Positions 44,009 to 51,869 of a DNA stretch of 64,000 nucleotides are shown here, one piece after another. The stretch comes from JACMOY01 sp038322575 (GTDB lineage: Bacteria > Actinomycetota > Actinomycetes > Actinomycetales > Angustibacteraceae), in assembly GCA_038322575.1 (NCBI GenBank), contig JBBQGB010000003.1, positions 40,171 to 104,170 on the forward strand, given 5' to 3'. Both the position numbers and the translations under genes were made by a program. Under the pieces are notes generated by a model that saw only the letters and a program-made list of their open reading frames with translations, did not search any database and had not been told where the DNA came from. Positions within the stretch are counted from its first letter, which is position 1; the number at the start of each line of letters is the position of its first letter.

Positions 44009-44057
44009 GTTCCACGCTCCTGTGTTGGGGGCCTCGCCCTCAACATACACCCATTGT

Positions 44058-44068
44058 CCCACTGTGGG
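44058..44068. promoter_or_regulatory. Small palindrome upstream of the AbrB-type antitoxin
   Basis: CCCAC-T-GTGGG, perfect 5-base arms, 50 bases upstream of the antitoxin start on the minus strand. Candidate operator; short enough that chance is possible. Confidence 0.35.
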
Positions 44069-44123
44069 CATATGGGATCGTGGGCTACATCGTCCGATGA
44101 CGCCGATGAAGTGATCAAGAGGG

Positions 44124-44441
44124 TCAGTCGAGGGCGAGGACCGTCAGCAATGCAGCATCTATGGCTTGCATTTCAGAGCTGTCTAGCCTGCCGGCGAATT
44201 TACCTAGGCGCGTCTGCGGGTCGATCACGGTCAGCTGTTCGACCATCACACGGGTCTTGGTGCCGTCGATCTCGATCTCAGGACGGAAGGAGGCCGCCCG
44301 GCGCCCCGTCGAAGTTGGAGCGACAATCCACATCGAGAGTGGGAGATCATCGGATTGGACCACGACGGCGTAGCGGGCGCCGGCTTGTTCGTGGCCGCGG
44401 ACGTCCCCGGGTGCCTTCAGCCGGTACAGGTCACCACGCAC
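44124..44441 (-). CDS. MazF/PemK-like mRNA interferase toxin
   Basis: 105 aa from GTG 44441 (VRGDLYRLKAPGDVRGHEQAGARYAVVV). SH3-like barrel motifs: GDLYRL, the catalytic-loop Arg in GARYAVVVQSDDL, WIVAPTSTGRRAASFRPEIEI, MVEQLTVIDPQTRLGKFAGRL. Endoribonuclease cutting mRNA at short motifs is expected. It overlaps the antitoxin 3' end by 11 bases. The intact toxin next to an apparently broken antitoxin is odd; expression may be low or another antitoxin may serve. Confidence 0.88.
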   Translation of the reverse strand: MRGDLYRLKAPGDVRGHEQAGARYAVVVQSDDLPLSMWIVAPTSTGRRAASFRPEIEIDGTKTRVMVEQLTVIDPQTRLGKFAGRLDSSEMQAIDAALLTVLALD

Positions 44442-44654
44442 GGATGGAGTCCATCTCCTCGGCCAGCTGCCGCGATGCCGCGACATCGTCCGGGTCATTG
44501 CGCAGTTGCTCGGTCTCGGCCCGCAGACGTGCGCGCCGATGCGTTCGTTCAGCTTCCAAGATCGCAGCCCGCGCCGCCTCCGAGCGGGACAGCCCGTCAG
44601 GCCTGCGGCAAACGTCGCCCGTCGGAGCGCCAGGGTCAGCCGAACGTCTTTGAT
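44431..44654 (-). pseudogene. MazF-partner antitoxin, probably broken (lost start and frameshift)
   Basis: The C-terminal part reads GLSRSEAARAAILEAERTHRRARLRAETEQ...ASRQLAEEMDSIRAW, a helix and toxin-binding tail. The expected N-terminal strand KDVRLTLALRRATFAA lies just upstream but in another frame, so a frameshift falls near 44600. Its first codon is ATC (44652-44654) straight after a TAG, where ATG would be expected, and no ribosome site is present. A shorter product from an internal start would lack the DNA-binding strand. Confidence 0.6.
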
Positions 44655-44806
44655 CTAGGGGCCGAACGGGCCATGTACGCCCCCTCAGGCTCGGAGGGAG
44701 ACTGCCCTCAGGTGCGCTGGTTGACAAACGGCAACCTGACGTGAGTCCCACGCGGAAGGCTGTGGGAACCGGCGGTTGGTCGGGCTACTAACGGGGAGGA
44801 CATCGT

Positions 44807-45016
44807 ATGGGCAACACCAGCAAACTGGTCTATATCGGCAATTGCCATGCCGGACTACATGAGGCCCTTCAGTCGCGCGACAGCCACGCCTTCTTGGGCG
44901 TTTCCAGCAGCCTAGTGCCGACGACTTGTGTCGCGGGCTGGCTTCCACCAGCTCGGTACCGCCCGAGGTTGCCTTGCCTGACTACGAGCAGATCGAGCCA
45001 TCGGCGGAATCGATGA
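44807..45016 (+). CDS. Short hypothetical protein, possibly a 5' gene remnant
   Basis: ATG 44807 has a strong ribosome site (GGGGAGG, nine bases upstream). The first 40 residues (MGNTSKLVYIGNCHAGLHEA...) look like a protein start with a GNC motif seen in WcbI-type polysaccharide proteins; the rest is Arg/Pro-rich and not protein-like. Probably the start of a gene that was cut by rearrangement. Confidence 0.3.
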   Translation: MGNTSKLVYIGNCHAGLHEALQSRDSHAFLGVSSSLVPTTCVAGWLPPARYRPRLPCLTTSRSSHRRNR

Positions 45017-45417
45017 TGCTGTGGTGGACGCAGTCGGCAGCCATGTCAGACCAGAGCGCCGTTTCTGACGACCTAAGGAACGGGCAGAGGCAGGCAGGCC
45101 TGATAGGAGGGCGTCCAGTCGAGCCAGCATCCATACTCAGAACCTGGACGAAGCACGCGCTCGGAGGTGCGGGCATAGTCCCCGGATTCCTCGCTCTTCT
45201 CGTGGGCGCACCGCTGGTGTTGATGATGGTCATGATGGTGTCGGGCGCGTTCGATGGCGCAATCAGGGCTCTGTGGGTCGCAGGGCTCGGATTCCTCATG
45301 TTCGCGGCGAACTGCGTCGTGCTTGGTCTTGCTGGACGTTCCACCGGGCGGGGTCAGGACACGTGCGAACGGGATGCGGCGCGAGCAGCCGGAGTTTCTG
45401 CTGCTCGGCGCGGATGA
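45013..45417 (+). CDS. Hypothetical membrane protein
   Basis: From ATG 45013 about 134 aa, with two confident spans: GIVPGFLALLVGAPLVLMMVMM and ALWVAGLGFLMFAANCVVLGLA, separated by SGAFDGAIR. The N-terminal 50 residues are polar. The last 25 residues run antisense into a transposase remnant, so the natural end is probably lost. No family recognised. Confidence 0.4.
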   Translation: MMLWWTQSAAMSDQSAVSDDLRNGQRQAGLIGGRPVEPASILRTWTKHALGGAGIVPGFLALLVGAPLVLMMVMMVSGAFDGAIRALWVAGLGFLMFAANCVVLGLAGRSTGRGQDTCERDAARAAGVSAARRG

Positions 45418-45712
45418 AGTTCTCCTCGATGAGGTAGCCGGGCGTCGGCCAGCACGGTACGCAGCTTCGCTGCGATGCCGGGCTTCGGTGAGCTGCTGGC
45501 GGCAGCTGTCCAGGCCGGGGGTGCAGCAGGGTACGGTCGACGGGGTGCTGGCTGAGCATCGCCCCGACGATGACCTGATGCTCGGTGACCACGGCCGCTT
45601 CGGCCTTGATCCCCTCGATCTGCGGCAGCGTCCGACCGGCGGCCCGCGCCGCACTCCCAGCAAGCTTCGTCCCGGTTCGAAGGTGAATCGCATTGGTGCT
45701 GTCAGCAGCCGT
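45352..45712 (-). mobile_element. Transposase remnant (IS1182-like DDE type)
   Basis: Minus-strand frames read GIKAEAAVVTEHQVIVGAML, SQHPVDRTLLHP, LDSCRQQLTEA, KLRTVLADA and GYLIEENFIRAEQQKLRLLAP, in order but in at least two frames; one extra C in the ADAGY-like motif breaks the frame. This is the central catalytic part only, without ends. Inactive. Confidence 0.7.
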
Positions 45713-45717
45713 CTCGG

Positions 45718-46749
45718 TCATCGGGCAGCCGGTTTGGCAGGGGCGAGGGCGGCGAGGGCCATCTCGCCCGCTGGCGGGTCGAGGTCGACGATGAGCGGCG
45801 CTAGTACCCTCAGGCCGGCGTTCAGCGCCAGCGCCGGCACGCCCCGGTTGCCCAAGAGGGTTCCCAGCCACGCCAGGAACTCCGTCAGCACATCGGGGTC
45901 GTCAACCAACCTGGCCGCGGCGACGAACTGGACGATGAACGCGAGGTCCTCACGCGTGCGTGCCAGTTGCTCGTCGTTGTAGGACGTCATGTGCGGGAAC
46001 TCCGCGGTCAGCTTGTCGAAGGCGGTGGCCGCGAGCGAGGCTGAGCTCGCATCGAGGTGCAACGCGGCGGGCTCAAGCACCGTGGAAGCCGTGGAGATCT
46101 GGGGTGGGCGATCCTGCCAGCCATCGAGCACCGTGACGGCGTCAGAGACCGTCGCCCCCCAGCCATCGGCCCCCAACCGGTTGGCCCTGCGCGGGTCCGG
46201 GCCCAGGCCGCGGCCGCCGGCGAGCACGGGAACCCCTTGCCCGTGTGCGACGTCGACGAGACGGCTCAGGCCGCTGAAATACAGCGGCAGGTTGCAGCTC
46301 ACGGCCAGCGCGTCGGGTCGGTGCCGGGCGATCAGCTTGGCAACGTGGTCGGCGGGTGTCGAGGCGCCGAGAAAGGCGACCGCAAACCCGTTCGCACCCA
46401 GCTGCTCGGCGAACATCTGCGCTGGCAGCGAGTGCCAGTCGCCCTCGGCACAGGCAACGATCACGAAGCCGTGGGGAGCAGGAGCCTCCACGGCGTTGGA
46501 CACCGCGTCCAGTGCCTTCTGTGTCACTCCGCTGGCCAGGTGCTCATCGGCGACCGTGAACTCATTGCGCAGCCAGCGCTCGCCGACCTCTCGTTGGGCC
46601 GCCCCGAGAAGATCGACGATGACTGCGTCGCTGGGCACCCCCTGATCGAGAAGATCAAGGGCCAAGCGCACCCCCGCCCGAGGTTCGCCGCCGATGGCCA
46701 GGTCGAGGTAGGCGTCGACCGCCGCGCTGGGGGCACGGGGGATGGTCAC
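45718..46749 (-). CDS. Cobalamin-binding protein with CarH-type Wx9EH light-sensing motif, no DNA-binding domain
   Basis: 343 aa from GTG 46749, overlapping the ABM stop (GTGA). Residues 5-85 form the helical B12 cap: GERWLRNEFTVADEHLASG has W59, nine residues, then E69-H70, the motif that marks AdoCbl photoreceptors such as CarH. Residues 90-215 are the Rossmann B12 domain; the cobalt-ligand motif is GDWHSLP (Asp104-x-His106), with Pro where the family Gly stands. Residues 215-343 are a helical region of unknown role. No MerR HTH is present, so output would be through protein contacts. Last gene of a three-gene operon with a diguanylate cyclase. Confidence 0.85.
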   Translation of the reverse strand: MTIPRAPSAAVDAYLDLAIGGEPRAGVRLALDLLDQGVPSDAVIVDLLGAAQREVGERWLRNEFTVADEHLASGVTQKALDAVSNAVEAPAPHGFVIVACAEGDWHSLPAQMFAEQLGANGFAVAFLGASTPADHVAKLIARHRPDALAVSCNLPLYFSGLSRLVDVAHGQGVPVLAGGRGLGPDPRRANRLGADGWGATVSDAVTVLDGWQDRPPQISTASTVLEPAALHLDASSASLAATAFDKLTAEFPHMTSYNDEQLARTREDLAFIVQFVAAARLVDDPDVLTEFLAWLGTLLGNRGVPALALNAGLRVLAPLIVDLDPPAGEMALAALAPAKPAAR

Positions 46750-47081
46750 TGTGCGATCACCTCGTAGCGGGAGAACCGGCGCGGTCGCGGTCGCAGGTCC
46801 CCGCCAGGGATACGCCTGTGGGACCGTGCGTGGTCCTGCGAACGCATGTATCCGGCGAAAGACTCGCGGTCGTCCCACCACGACACCATGATCAACATGC
46901 ACGGGTCGGCCTGGTCCGCCCACACCTGCAAACGCTGAAACCCCGGCCAGGCATCGACAGCACCGAGCCGACTGGTAAACGCGGCCAATACTGCTGCCCG
47001 CCCGGCCTCGGGCACAGTGAGCTCGCTGAAGGCCACGAACTGCCCACTCCCGGTCGGGCTTGAAGGTGGTGGCTGGTTCAT
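46746..47081 (-). CDS. Antibiotic-biosynthesis-monooxygenase (ABM) domain protein
   Basis: 111 aa from ATG 47081, overlapping the GGDEF gene stop (ATGA) and the B12 gene start (GTGA). Ferredoxin-like ABM fold: GQFVAFSELTVPEAGRAAVLAAFTSRL, AWPGFQRLQVWADQADPCMLIMVSWWDDRESFAGYMRSQDHARSH. Relatives are dimeric and act on heme or polyketides without a metal cofactor. No heme-degrading triad can be assigned with certainty. Coupling on both sides implies a role tied to the cyclase and the B12 sensor. Confidence 0.85.
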   Translation of the reverse strand: MNQPPPSSPTGSGQFVAFSELTVPEAGRAAVLAAFTSRLGAVDAWPGFQRLQVWADQADPCMLIMVSWWDDRESFAGYMRSQDHARSHRRIPGGDLRPRPRRFSRYEVIAQ

Positions 47082-47938
47082 TGGTAGTCCCTGTCCGTGG
47101 CCCACTGCCACTGATCGCGCCCAGCCTCCTTGGCCCTGTACATGGCTCTGTCGGCCGCCTGGAGCGTTCGCGCGGAATAGTCGGCCGCGGAATCGGCCAC
47201 AGTGGGCGCAGCGGGCGCAATACCGGCCGAGAAGGTGATCGGGTGCGGCCGGGCCGTGACCCACGCCAGTTGCAGACGGGTCAGGAACATCTCGGCACCG
47301 GCGTCAGCGATGATGACGACGAACTCCTCACCGCCATACCGGCCGGCTAGTTCGGTAGCGCGAAGCGTGGAGGCGAGAGTGCGCCCCAGAGCGCGCAGCA
47401 CCCGGTCGCCCTCCAGGTGACCCAGCGTGTCGTTCACGGCCTTGAAGTGATCCAGATCGATCATGATGACCGTGTCTTCGGCCCTCAGTCGTCCAAGAGC
47501 GCGCCCCAGGAAACGCTTGTTCACCAGACCCGTCAGCGCGTCCATCGAGGCGTCCTCCGCGAGACGTGAGGTCTGCTCGGCGAGCTCGATCGCCCGCTGC
47601 GCGTCGCGCACAAACCCGGGCAGGTAACGCTCGAGCAGCATCCGAGCCACGCTGAGCTGCGGAGCCGCCGGTATCAGCGGGTGCCCGTCTCCGAACGACA
47701 CATCCACCGGAATCGTCTCGCTCCCGGCGCCGGCGGCCGCAGACACGGTCGTTCCGCCCAGGGCGACGATGAGCTCGGCAGCCAGGGCGGCGGCTTCGGC
47801 CGCGCCGGTGATCCACAACAGACCTCGCGTGGCCTCCAACAACGCCTCGACAGCGAACGTGTCGGAGGGGCCGGCAGCAGTGCTGGAAGGCACCTCAGAC
47901 TGGACTTCCCCCCCACGACCGTCGTTTCGTGCGTCCAT
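47078..47938 (-). CDS. Diguanylate cyclase (GGDEF domain)
   Basis: 286 aa from ATG 47938 (GGGGAG upstream); longer frames have no support. Residues 1-120 are a soluble Ala-rich sensory region without a recognised domain. The C-terminal GGDEF domain is complete: DASMDALTGLVNKRFLGRAL, MIDLDHFKAVNDTLGH and active-site GRYGGEEFVVI. The I-site position reads RATE instead of RxxD, so product inhibition may be weak. It makes c-di-GMP and is first in the operon with ABM and B12 proteins. Confidence 0.9.
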   Translation of the reverse strand: MDARNDGRGGEVQSEVPSSTAAGPSDTFAVEALLEATRGLLWITGAAEAAALAAELIVALGGTTVSAAAGAGSETIPVDVSFGDGHPLIPAAPQLSVARMLLERYLPGFVRDAQRAIELAEQTSRLAEDASMDALTGLVNKRFLGRALGRLRAEDTVIMIDLDHFKAVNDTLGHLEGDRVLRALGRTLASTLRATELAGRYGGEEFVVIIADAGAEMFLTRLQLAWVTARPHPITFSAGIAPAAPTVADSAADYSARTLQAADRAMYRAKEAGRDQWQWATDRDYQ

Positions 47939-48151
47939 CGACTCCCCTTCTGCGACTGAACCGTCATCACACGCTCCAAGACAAGCACGGGTGCAGCCGC
48001 TGGTCCACATCTACCGGGACCACCGGCTGGATGGCGACCCGATGTTGTTGATCATGCCCACGTTTGCTCCGCGGCCACCCCCCCTGGCGTTCACGGCAAC
48101 CGGCCTGGGGCTGCCCTGCGCCGCAGGTCCGCCGCCGTCCAGAATCCGGCC

Positions 48152-48450
48152 CTGACGCTGATCGAGGCCAGGGTGCTGGCCCACCTGGCGGCCGGCGTGG
48201 GTGTCACCGCCATCGCGGGCTCGCGATACGTGAGCGCCTCGACCTTCAAGAAACACGTCGCCGAGGTTGACACGACAGTTGCGCACCCTGGGGCCAGGGT
48301 CAGCACTGGCGAGCATGTCAAGCACCTTGAGACTCTCAATGTGCGAAAAGACGGAACGGTGTTCAGGATCTCGCTCAACGTCTCACCGATCCGCGACGCT
48401 GTCGGTGCGATCGCTGGCGCCTCGGTGATCTGCCGCGACCTGAGCCGACG
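48152..48450 (+). pseudogene. Fused remnants of a LuxR-type HTH and a PAS domain
   Basis: One open frame reads LTLIEARVLAHLAAGVGVTAIAGSRYVSASTFKKHV, like a LuxR helix-turn-helix, and then HLETLNVRKDGTVFRISLNVSPIRDAVGAIAGASVICRDLS, the C-terminal half of a PAS domain. No start codon with a ribosome site, no full PAS fold and no output domain are present. The two pieces are in the wrong order for a natural regulator, so they look like joined leftovers near the island end. Confidence 0.6.
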
Positions 48451-48470
48451 AGGCTCGGCCTTGTGCGTTG

Positions 48471-48520
48471 TCGGCGGTTCGAGCCCGGCCGGTCCGCTCA
48501 TATCACCGCGGGTCCGAGGC
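48471..48520 (+). repeat. Degenerate copy of tRNA-Val 3' end and flank (putative attR)
   Basis: Aligns with 41961-42011 (T-arm, acceptor 3' strand and 24 bases beyond the tRNA) with about eight substitutions and one gap; TTCGAGCCCGGCCGG is identical. The match continues through the flank ATCACCGC.GGTC.GAGGC, so it is more than shared tRNA structure. It marks the right end of accessory region B. Confidence 0.75.
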
Positions 48521-48719
48521 GTACGAGCTCGTCGGTGACTGCTTTGGCTGAATTGGATAGTCATGGCTGAATTGGCGAATCCCCCCGTGACGAAGGTCAT
48601 AGCCGCCTTCCGTGAAGCCCTCCGGCGGTGAGCGCTATCACCGGCCCGGGGGTGGACGATGGTGTCAGCAGGTTTCCTCCGGCGCCGGTCACCGGGAAAC
48701 AGAATATGGAGGCAGGACG

Positions 48720-49712
48720 ATGAGGCGACTTCTCTTCCTTGGACTCGGCGGTGCCCTGCTTTTCACCTTTGGCGCCGGACCAGCCCGGGCTGACAACGGG
48801 CCGCACACCCTGAGCCCGTCCGGCACGGGTTTTGACCTGATAGCCGGCAGCAGCAGGTGTGCCACCTGTCATCGCGCGCACACCTCCCTGGCTGACTTCC
48901 CGCTGACTGCCGATCGCGATGACCTGTGCCTGACCTGTCATGACCACGCAGCGGGCGGGGCAACGACCAACGTGATGGACGGTGTGAGCAATGAAGGCGG
49001 CGGGACCCGGGGTGACCCGGGTGGGGTGCGGGTAGCGCTTCGCAGCGGGGGTTTCGACTACGCCCTGATCGGCTCCGGCCTGGCGACGAAGGAGGTCTAC
49101 CGGCAGGGCTCGGAGATGCTCTCCAGGAACCAGAACATCCCGGTGCTGGCAGCCGGTCAGGTGACCACGTCCAAGCACCTGATCAACGCTGCAGCAGACA
49201 CGGCGTGGAACCTCAGCGCCCTCAACCCGGACGCGGGTAAGGCAGCCAAGATGGAATGCATCTCCTGCCATGACCCGCACGGCAACGGCAGCTACCGGGC
49301 CCTGCTGCCCTTCCCCGCGGGCACCGGTGAGTCGGCGCCCACGGTCGGCGTGATGGTTCCGGACACCGCCGCGAAGGTCTACAGCACGGCCAACTACTGG
49401 CTCTCCGGAGACGCCGGCGTCCCGTCGGTGGTCAGTGCGGTCAACGGAGTGACAGCAGCGCGGGACGGCTTCAGTGCCAACGTCGTCCAGTGGTGCTCCA
49501 CCTGTCACCAGCGCAACCACTTCGACACGACCATCGAGATGAAGGGGACGACCTGCATCACCTGCCACGTGGCTCACGGGTCCAACGCCACCCTCAGCGG
49601 GGCGAGAGCCAACCCGGTCACCATGGCTGACGGCTCGGCCGTGCCGAGCCGTGGCCATCTGCTGCGGGTTGATACCAGCCGTGCCGTCTGCATCATGTGC
49701 CACGCTCGCTAG
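48720..49712 (+). CDS. Secreted multiheme c-type cytochrome (six CXXCH)
   Basis: 330 aa from ATG 48720 (GGAGG upstream). Signal peptide RRLLFLGLGGALLFTF...ARADNG. Six heme sites: CATCH (C47), CLTCH (C70), CISCH (about 180), CSTCH (about 259), CITCH (about 279) and CIMCH (about 324). Several are followed by xxH as in doubled-CXXCH or cytochrome c3-like modules (CHRAH, CHDPHG, CHVAHG). Heme is attached outside the membrane. An electron carrier or extracellular redox protein is likely. Multihemes are rare in aerobic actinomycetes, and no partner quinone dehydrogenase or maturation gene is in the window. Confidence 0.93.
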   Translation: MRRLLFLGLGGALLFTFGAGPARADNGPHTLSPSGTGFDLIAGSSRCATCHRAHTSLADFPLTADRDDLCLTCHDHAAGGATTNVMDGVSNEGGGTRGDPGGVRVALRSGGFDYALIGSGLATKEVYRQGSEMLSRNQNIPVLAAGQVTTSKHLINAAADTAWNLSALNPDAGKAAKMECISCHDPHGNGSYRALLPFPAGTGESAPTVGVMVPDTAAKVYSTANYWLSGDAGVPSVVSAVNGVTAARDGFSANVVQWCSTCHQRNHFDTTIEMKGTTCITCHVAHGSNATLSGARANPVTMADGSAVPSRGHLLRVDTSRAVCIMCHAR

Positions 49713-49755
49713 GTCGAGCCGCGGCTGTCAGAGCGACGAGCCAGGATAGCCGGGG

Positions 49756-50049
49756 TCAGCGCGAGCTGAGCCCGGGGACCGTGACCAGCTGTCCTGCCTG
49801 GGGTGGGCTCACGGGCGCGGCGACCTCGAGCCGGAGCTTCTGTCCCGGATCGGCGTAGTCACCCTTGACGTGGACACTGGTGGCCGAGGCACCGCTCTTG
49901 CGCATCAGCTGATGGAGGGCAGCAGTGGAAGGGGCCCGGCTGTCGCTCGCCGTGGCTGCGGGACTGCCCGACGCGGTGGGGGAGGCGCAGGCGCTCAGAC
50001 TGAGCAGGACCGCGGCGAGGGCCAGGCAGGACAGACGGCGGTACCTCAT
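49756..50049 (-). CDS. Small putative lipoprotein
   Basis: 97 aa from ATG 50049 (GAAGAG upstream). Lipoprotein signal RYRRLSCLALAAVLLSLSAC with lipobox LSAC, then a Ser/Ala/Thr-rich linker and ALHQLMRKSGASATSVHVKGDYADPGQKLRLEV. The last part resembles the first strands of LppX/LprG-like lipid-binding lipoproteins but stops early, so it may be a minimal or truncated member. It converges on the hexaheme cytochrome with 43 bases between. Confidence 0.65.
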   Translation of the reverse strand: MRYRRLSCLALAAVLLSLSACASPTASGSPAATASDSRAPSTAALHQLMRKSGASATSVHVKGDYADPGQKLRLEVAAPVSPPQAGQLVTVPGLSSR

Positions 50050-50291
50050 GGAGCTCTTCTCGTGGTGCTGCGCGCGGGGGAGGGGACGTGCCTCGCAGGG
50101 CGAAGACACAGTCAAGGTCATCAGATAACTGCTGGTATTCCGGGTCGCCCACTGGGCCACGCCTCGGACAGCCCCTCGCCTCTGACCCCACTTTGGTACC
50201 GTCCGGCGAAAGTGTCGATTTTGTCGTGGCTCTATGTGAATCGGGCTCGTCTGGATGTGAGAGCACTTACCCCGAGCGCGAGGAGTCCCGG

Positions 50292-51800
50292 ATGAACCTG
50301 ATGCGTACCAAGACGATTGAACAGTCGATCCGTGACACCGAGGAGCCCACCCACAAGCTGCGCAAACAGCTGGGGGCGCTGGACCTGACCGTGTTCGGCG
50401 TCGGAGTCGTCATCGGCACGGGGATCTTCGTGCTGACCGGCAAGGCGGCCGGGGTCCAGGCGGGGCCGGCGGTCGCCCTCTCCTTCGTCTTCGCCGCCAT
50501 CGCCTGCGCGCTCGCGGCCCTGTGCTACGCGGAGTTCGCGAGCACCGTCCCGGTGGCCGGATCGGCGTACACCTTCTCGTATGCCGCCCTCGGCGAGGTG
50601 GTGGCCTGGATCATCGGCTGGGACCTCATCCTCGAGCTCGCCCTCGGCGCCAGCACGGTGGCCGTCGGCTGGTCGACCTACTTCGCGGACGTGATGCAGC
50701 AGTTCGGCGTCACGATCCCGGCCTTTGCCTACGGCGACGGGCACAACCTGGTCGCAGCGGGGATCGTCCTGATCCTGACGGGAGTCATCTGCTTCGGGAT
50801 CAAGGTCTCCTCGCGGGTGAACCTGGTGATGGTGGTCATCAAGGTCTCGGTCGTGCTCTTCGTCATCATCGCCGGTCTTTTCTACATCAAGATGTCGAAC
50901 TACTCCCCGTTCATCCCCGCGTCCGGCTCCACGCCGGCCGCAGGCGCCACCAGCGTGCCGTCGCTGCTGCAGGACCTCGGGGTTGCGCCCGGCTCGTTCG
51001 GCATCACCGGCATCTTCACCGGCGCTGCGCTGGTGTTCTTCGCGTTCATCGGGTTCGACATCGTGGCAACGGCAGCCGAGGAGACCAAGAACCCGCAGCG
51101 GGACATGCCTATCGGCATCCTCGGCTCGCTGGCGATCTGCACGATTCTGTACGTCGCGGTCTCGCTGGTCATCACCGGCATGGTCAAGTACACCGAGATC
51201 AAGGTCAATGCCCCGCTTGCCGAGGCGTTCCGCTCGGTCGGTCAGCCCGGCTTCGCCACGGTCATCTCGATCGGCGCGCTGATGGGACTGACCACGGTGA
51301 TGATGATCATGATGCTCGGCCAGAGCCGGGTCTTCTTCGCGATGAGCCGGGACCGGCTGCTGCCCCCGGTCTTCTCCAAGGTGAACCAGAAGACCGGCAC
51401 CCCCGTCCGGACCACCATCACGACCGGCATCGTCGTCGCGGTGATCTCGACGTTCGTGTCCCTGTCCGAGCTTGCCGAGCTGGTCAACATCGGCACCCTG
51501 TTCGCCTTCATCCTGGTCGCAGTCGGCGTGATGGTGCTGCGACGCAAGCGCCCGGACCTCAAACGGCCGTTCCGCTGTCCCTGGGTCCCGGTCGTTCCGA
51601 TCCTGGCGATCCTGACCTCGTTCTACCTGATGCTGAACCTGCCGGCCGCCACCTGGATCCGGTTCGTCGTCTGGATGGCCATCGGGCTCGCGATCTACTT
51701 CCTGTATGGCGCCCGGCACAGCCGCCTGGCCACCGACCCGAACTACTCGCTCGAGGCCGACCAGGCCGCACGCGATGAGCGCGAGGTGGTGGGCGTCTGA
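50292..51800 (+). CDS. APC family amino acid permease
   Basis: 502 aa, about 12 membrane spans, ATG 50292 after GAGGAG. LRKQLGALDLTVFGVGVVIGTGIFVLTGKAAG is the helix-1 substrate motif, followed by PAVALSFVFAAIACALAALCYAEFAS and VPVAGSAYTFSYAALGEVVAWIIGWDLILE. Cationic-amino-acid-transporter-like members share ALVFFAFIGFDIVATAAEETKNPQRDMPIGI. The short C-terminal tail is hydrophilic. Imports amino acids with protons; exact substrate unknown. Monocistronic by context. Confidence 0.92.
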   Translation: MNLMRTKTIEQSIRDTEEPTHKLRKQLGALDLTVFGVGVVIGTGIFVLTGKAAGVQAGPAVALSFVFAAIACALAALCYAEFASTVPVAGSAYTFSYAALGEVVAWIIGWDLILELALGASTVAVGWSTYFADVMQQFGVTIPAFAYGDGHNLVAAGIVLILTGVICFGIKVSSRVNLVMVVIKVSVVLFVIIAGLFYIKMSNYSPFIPASGSTPAAGATSVPSLLQDLGVAPGSFGITGIFTGAALVFFAFIGFDIVATAAEETKNPQRDMPIGILGSLAICTILYVAVSLVITGMVKYTEIKVNAPLAEAFRSVGQPGFATVISIGALMGLTTVMMIMMLGQSRVFFAMSRDRLLPPVFSKVNQKTGTPVRTTITTGIVVAVISTFVSLSELAELVNIGTLFAFILVAVGVMVLRRKRPDLKRPFRCPWVPVVPILAILTSFYLMLNLPAATWIRFVVWMAIGLAIYFLYGARHSRLATDPNYSLEADQAARDEREVVGV

Positions 51801-51869
51801 CGAGCCCTGCTGGGTGGGCCGGGGCGTCGGGAGGGACCCACAGGTCTGGGTAGCTCCCGACGCCGCGGG

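Noticed and set aside
46740..48010. Cobalamin riboswitch controlling the B12 operon
   Set aside because: No B12-box-like sequence or large structured leader is visible; the first gene starts within 75 bases of the neighbouring unit and has its own ribosome site.
48152..48538. An intact PAS-HTH regulator
   Set aside because: Only half a PAS domain follows a partial HTH, without a start or output domain; the frame ends by running through the tRNA-Val copy.
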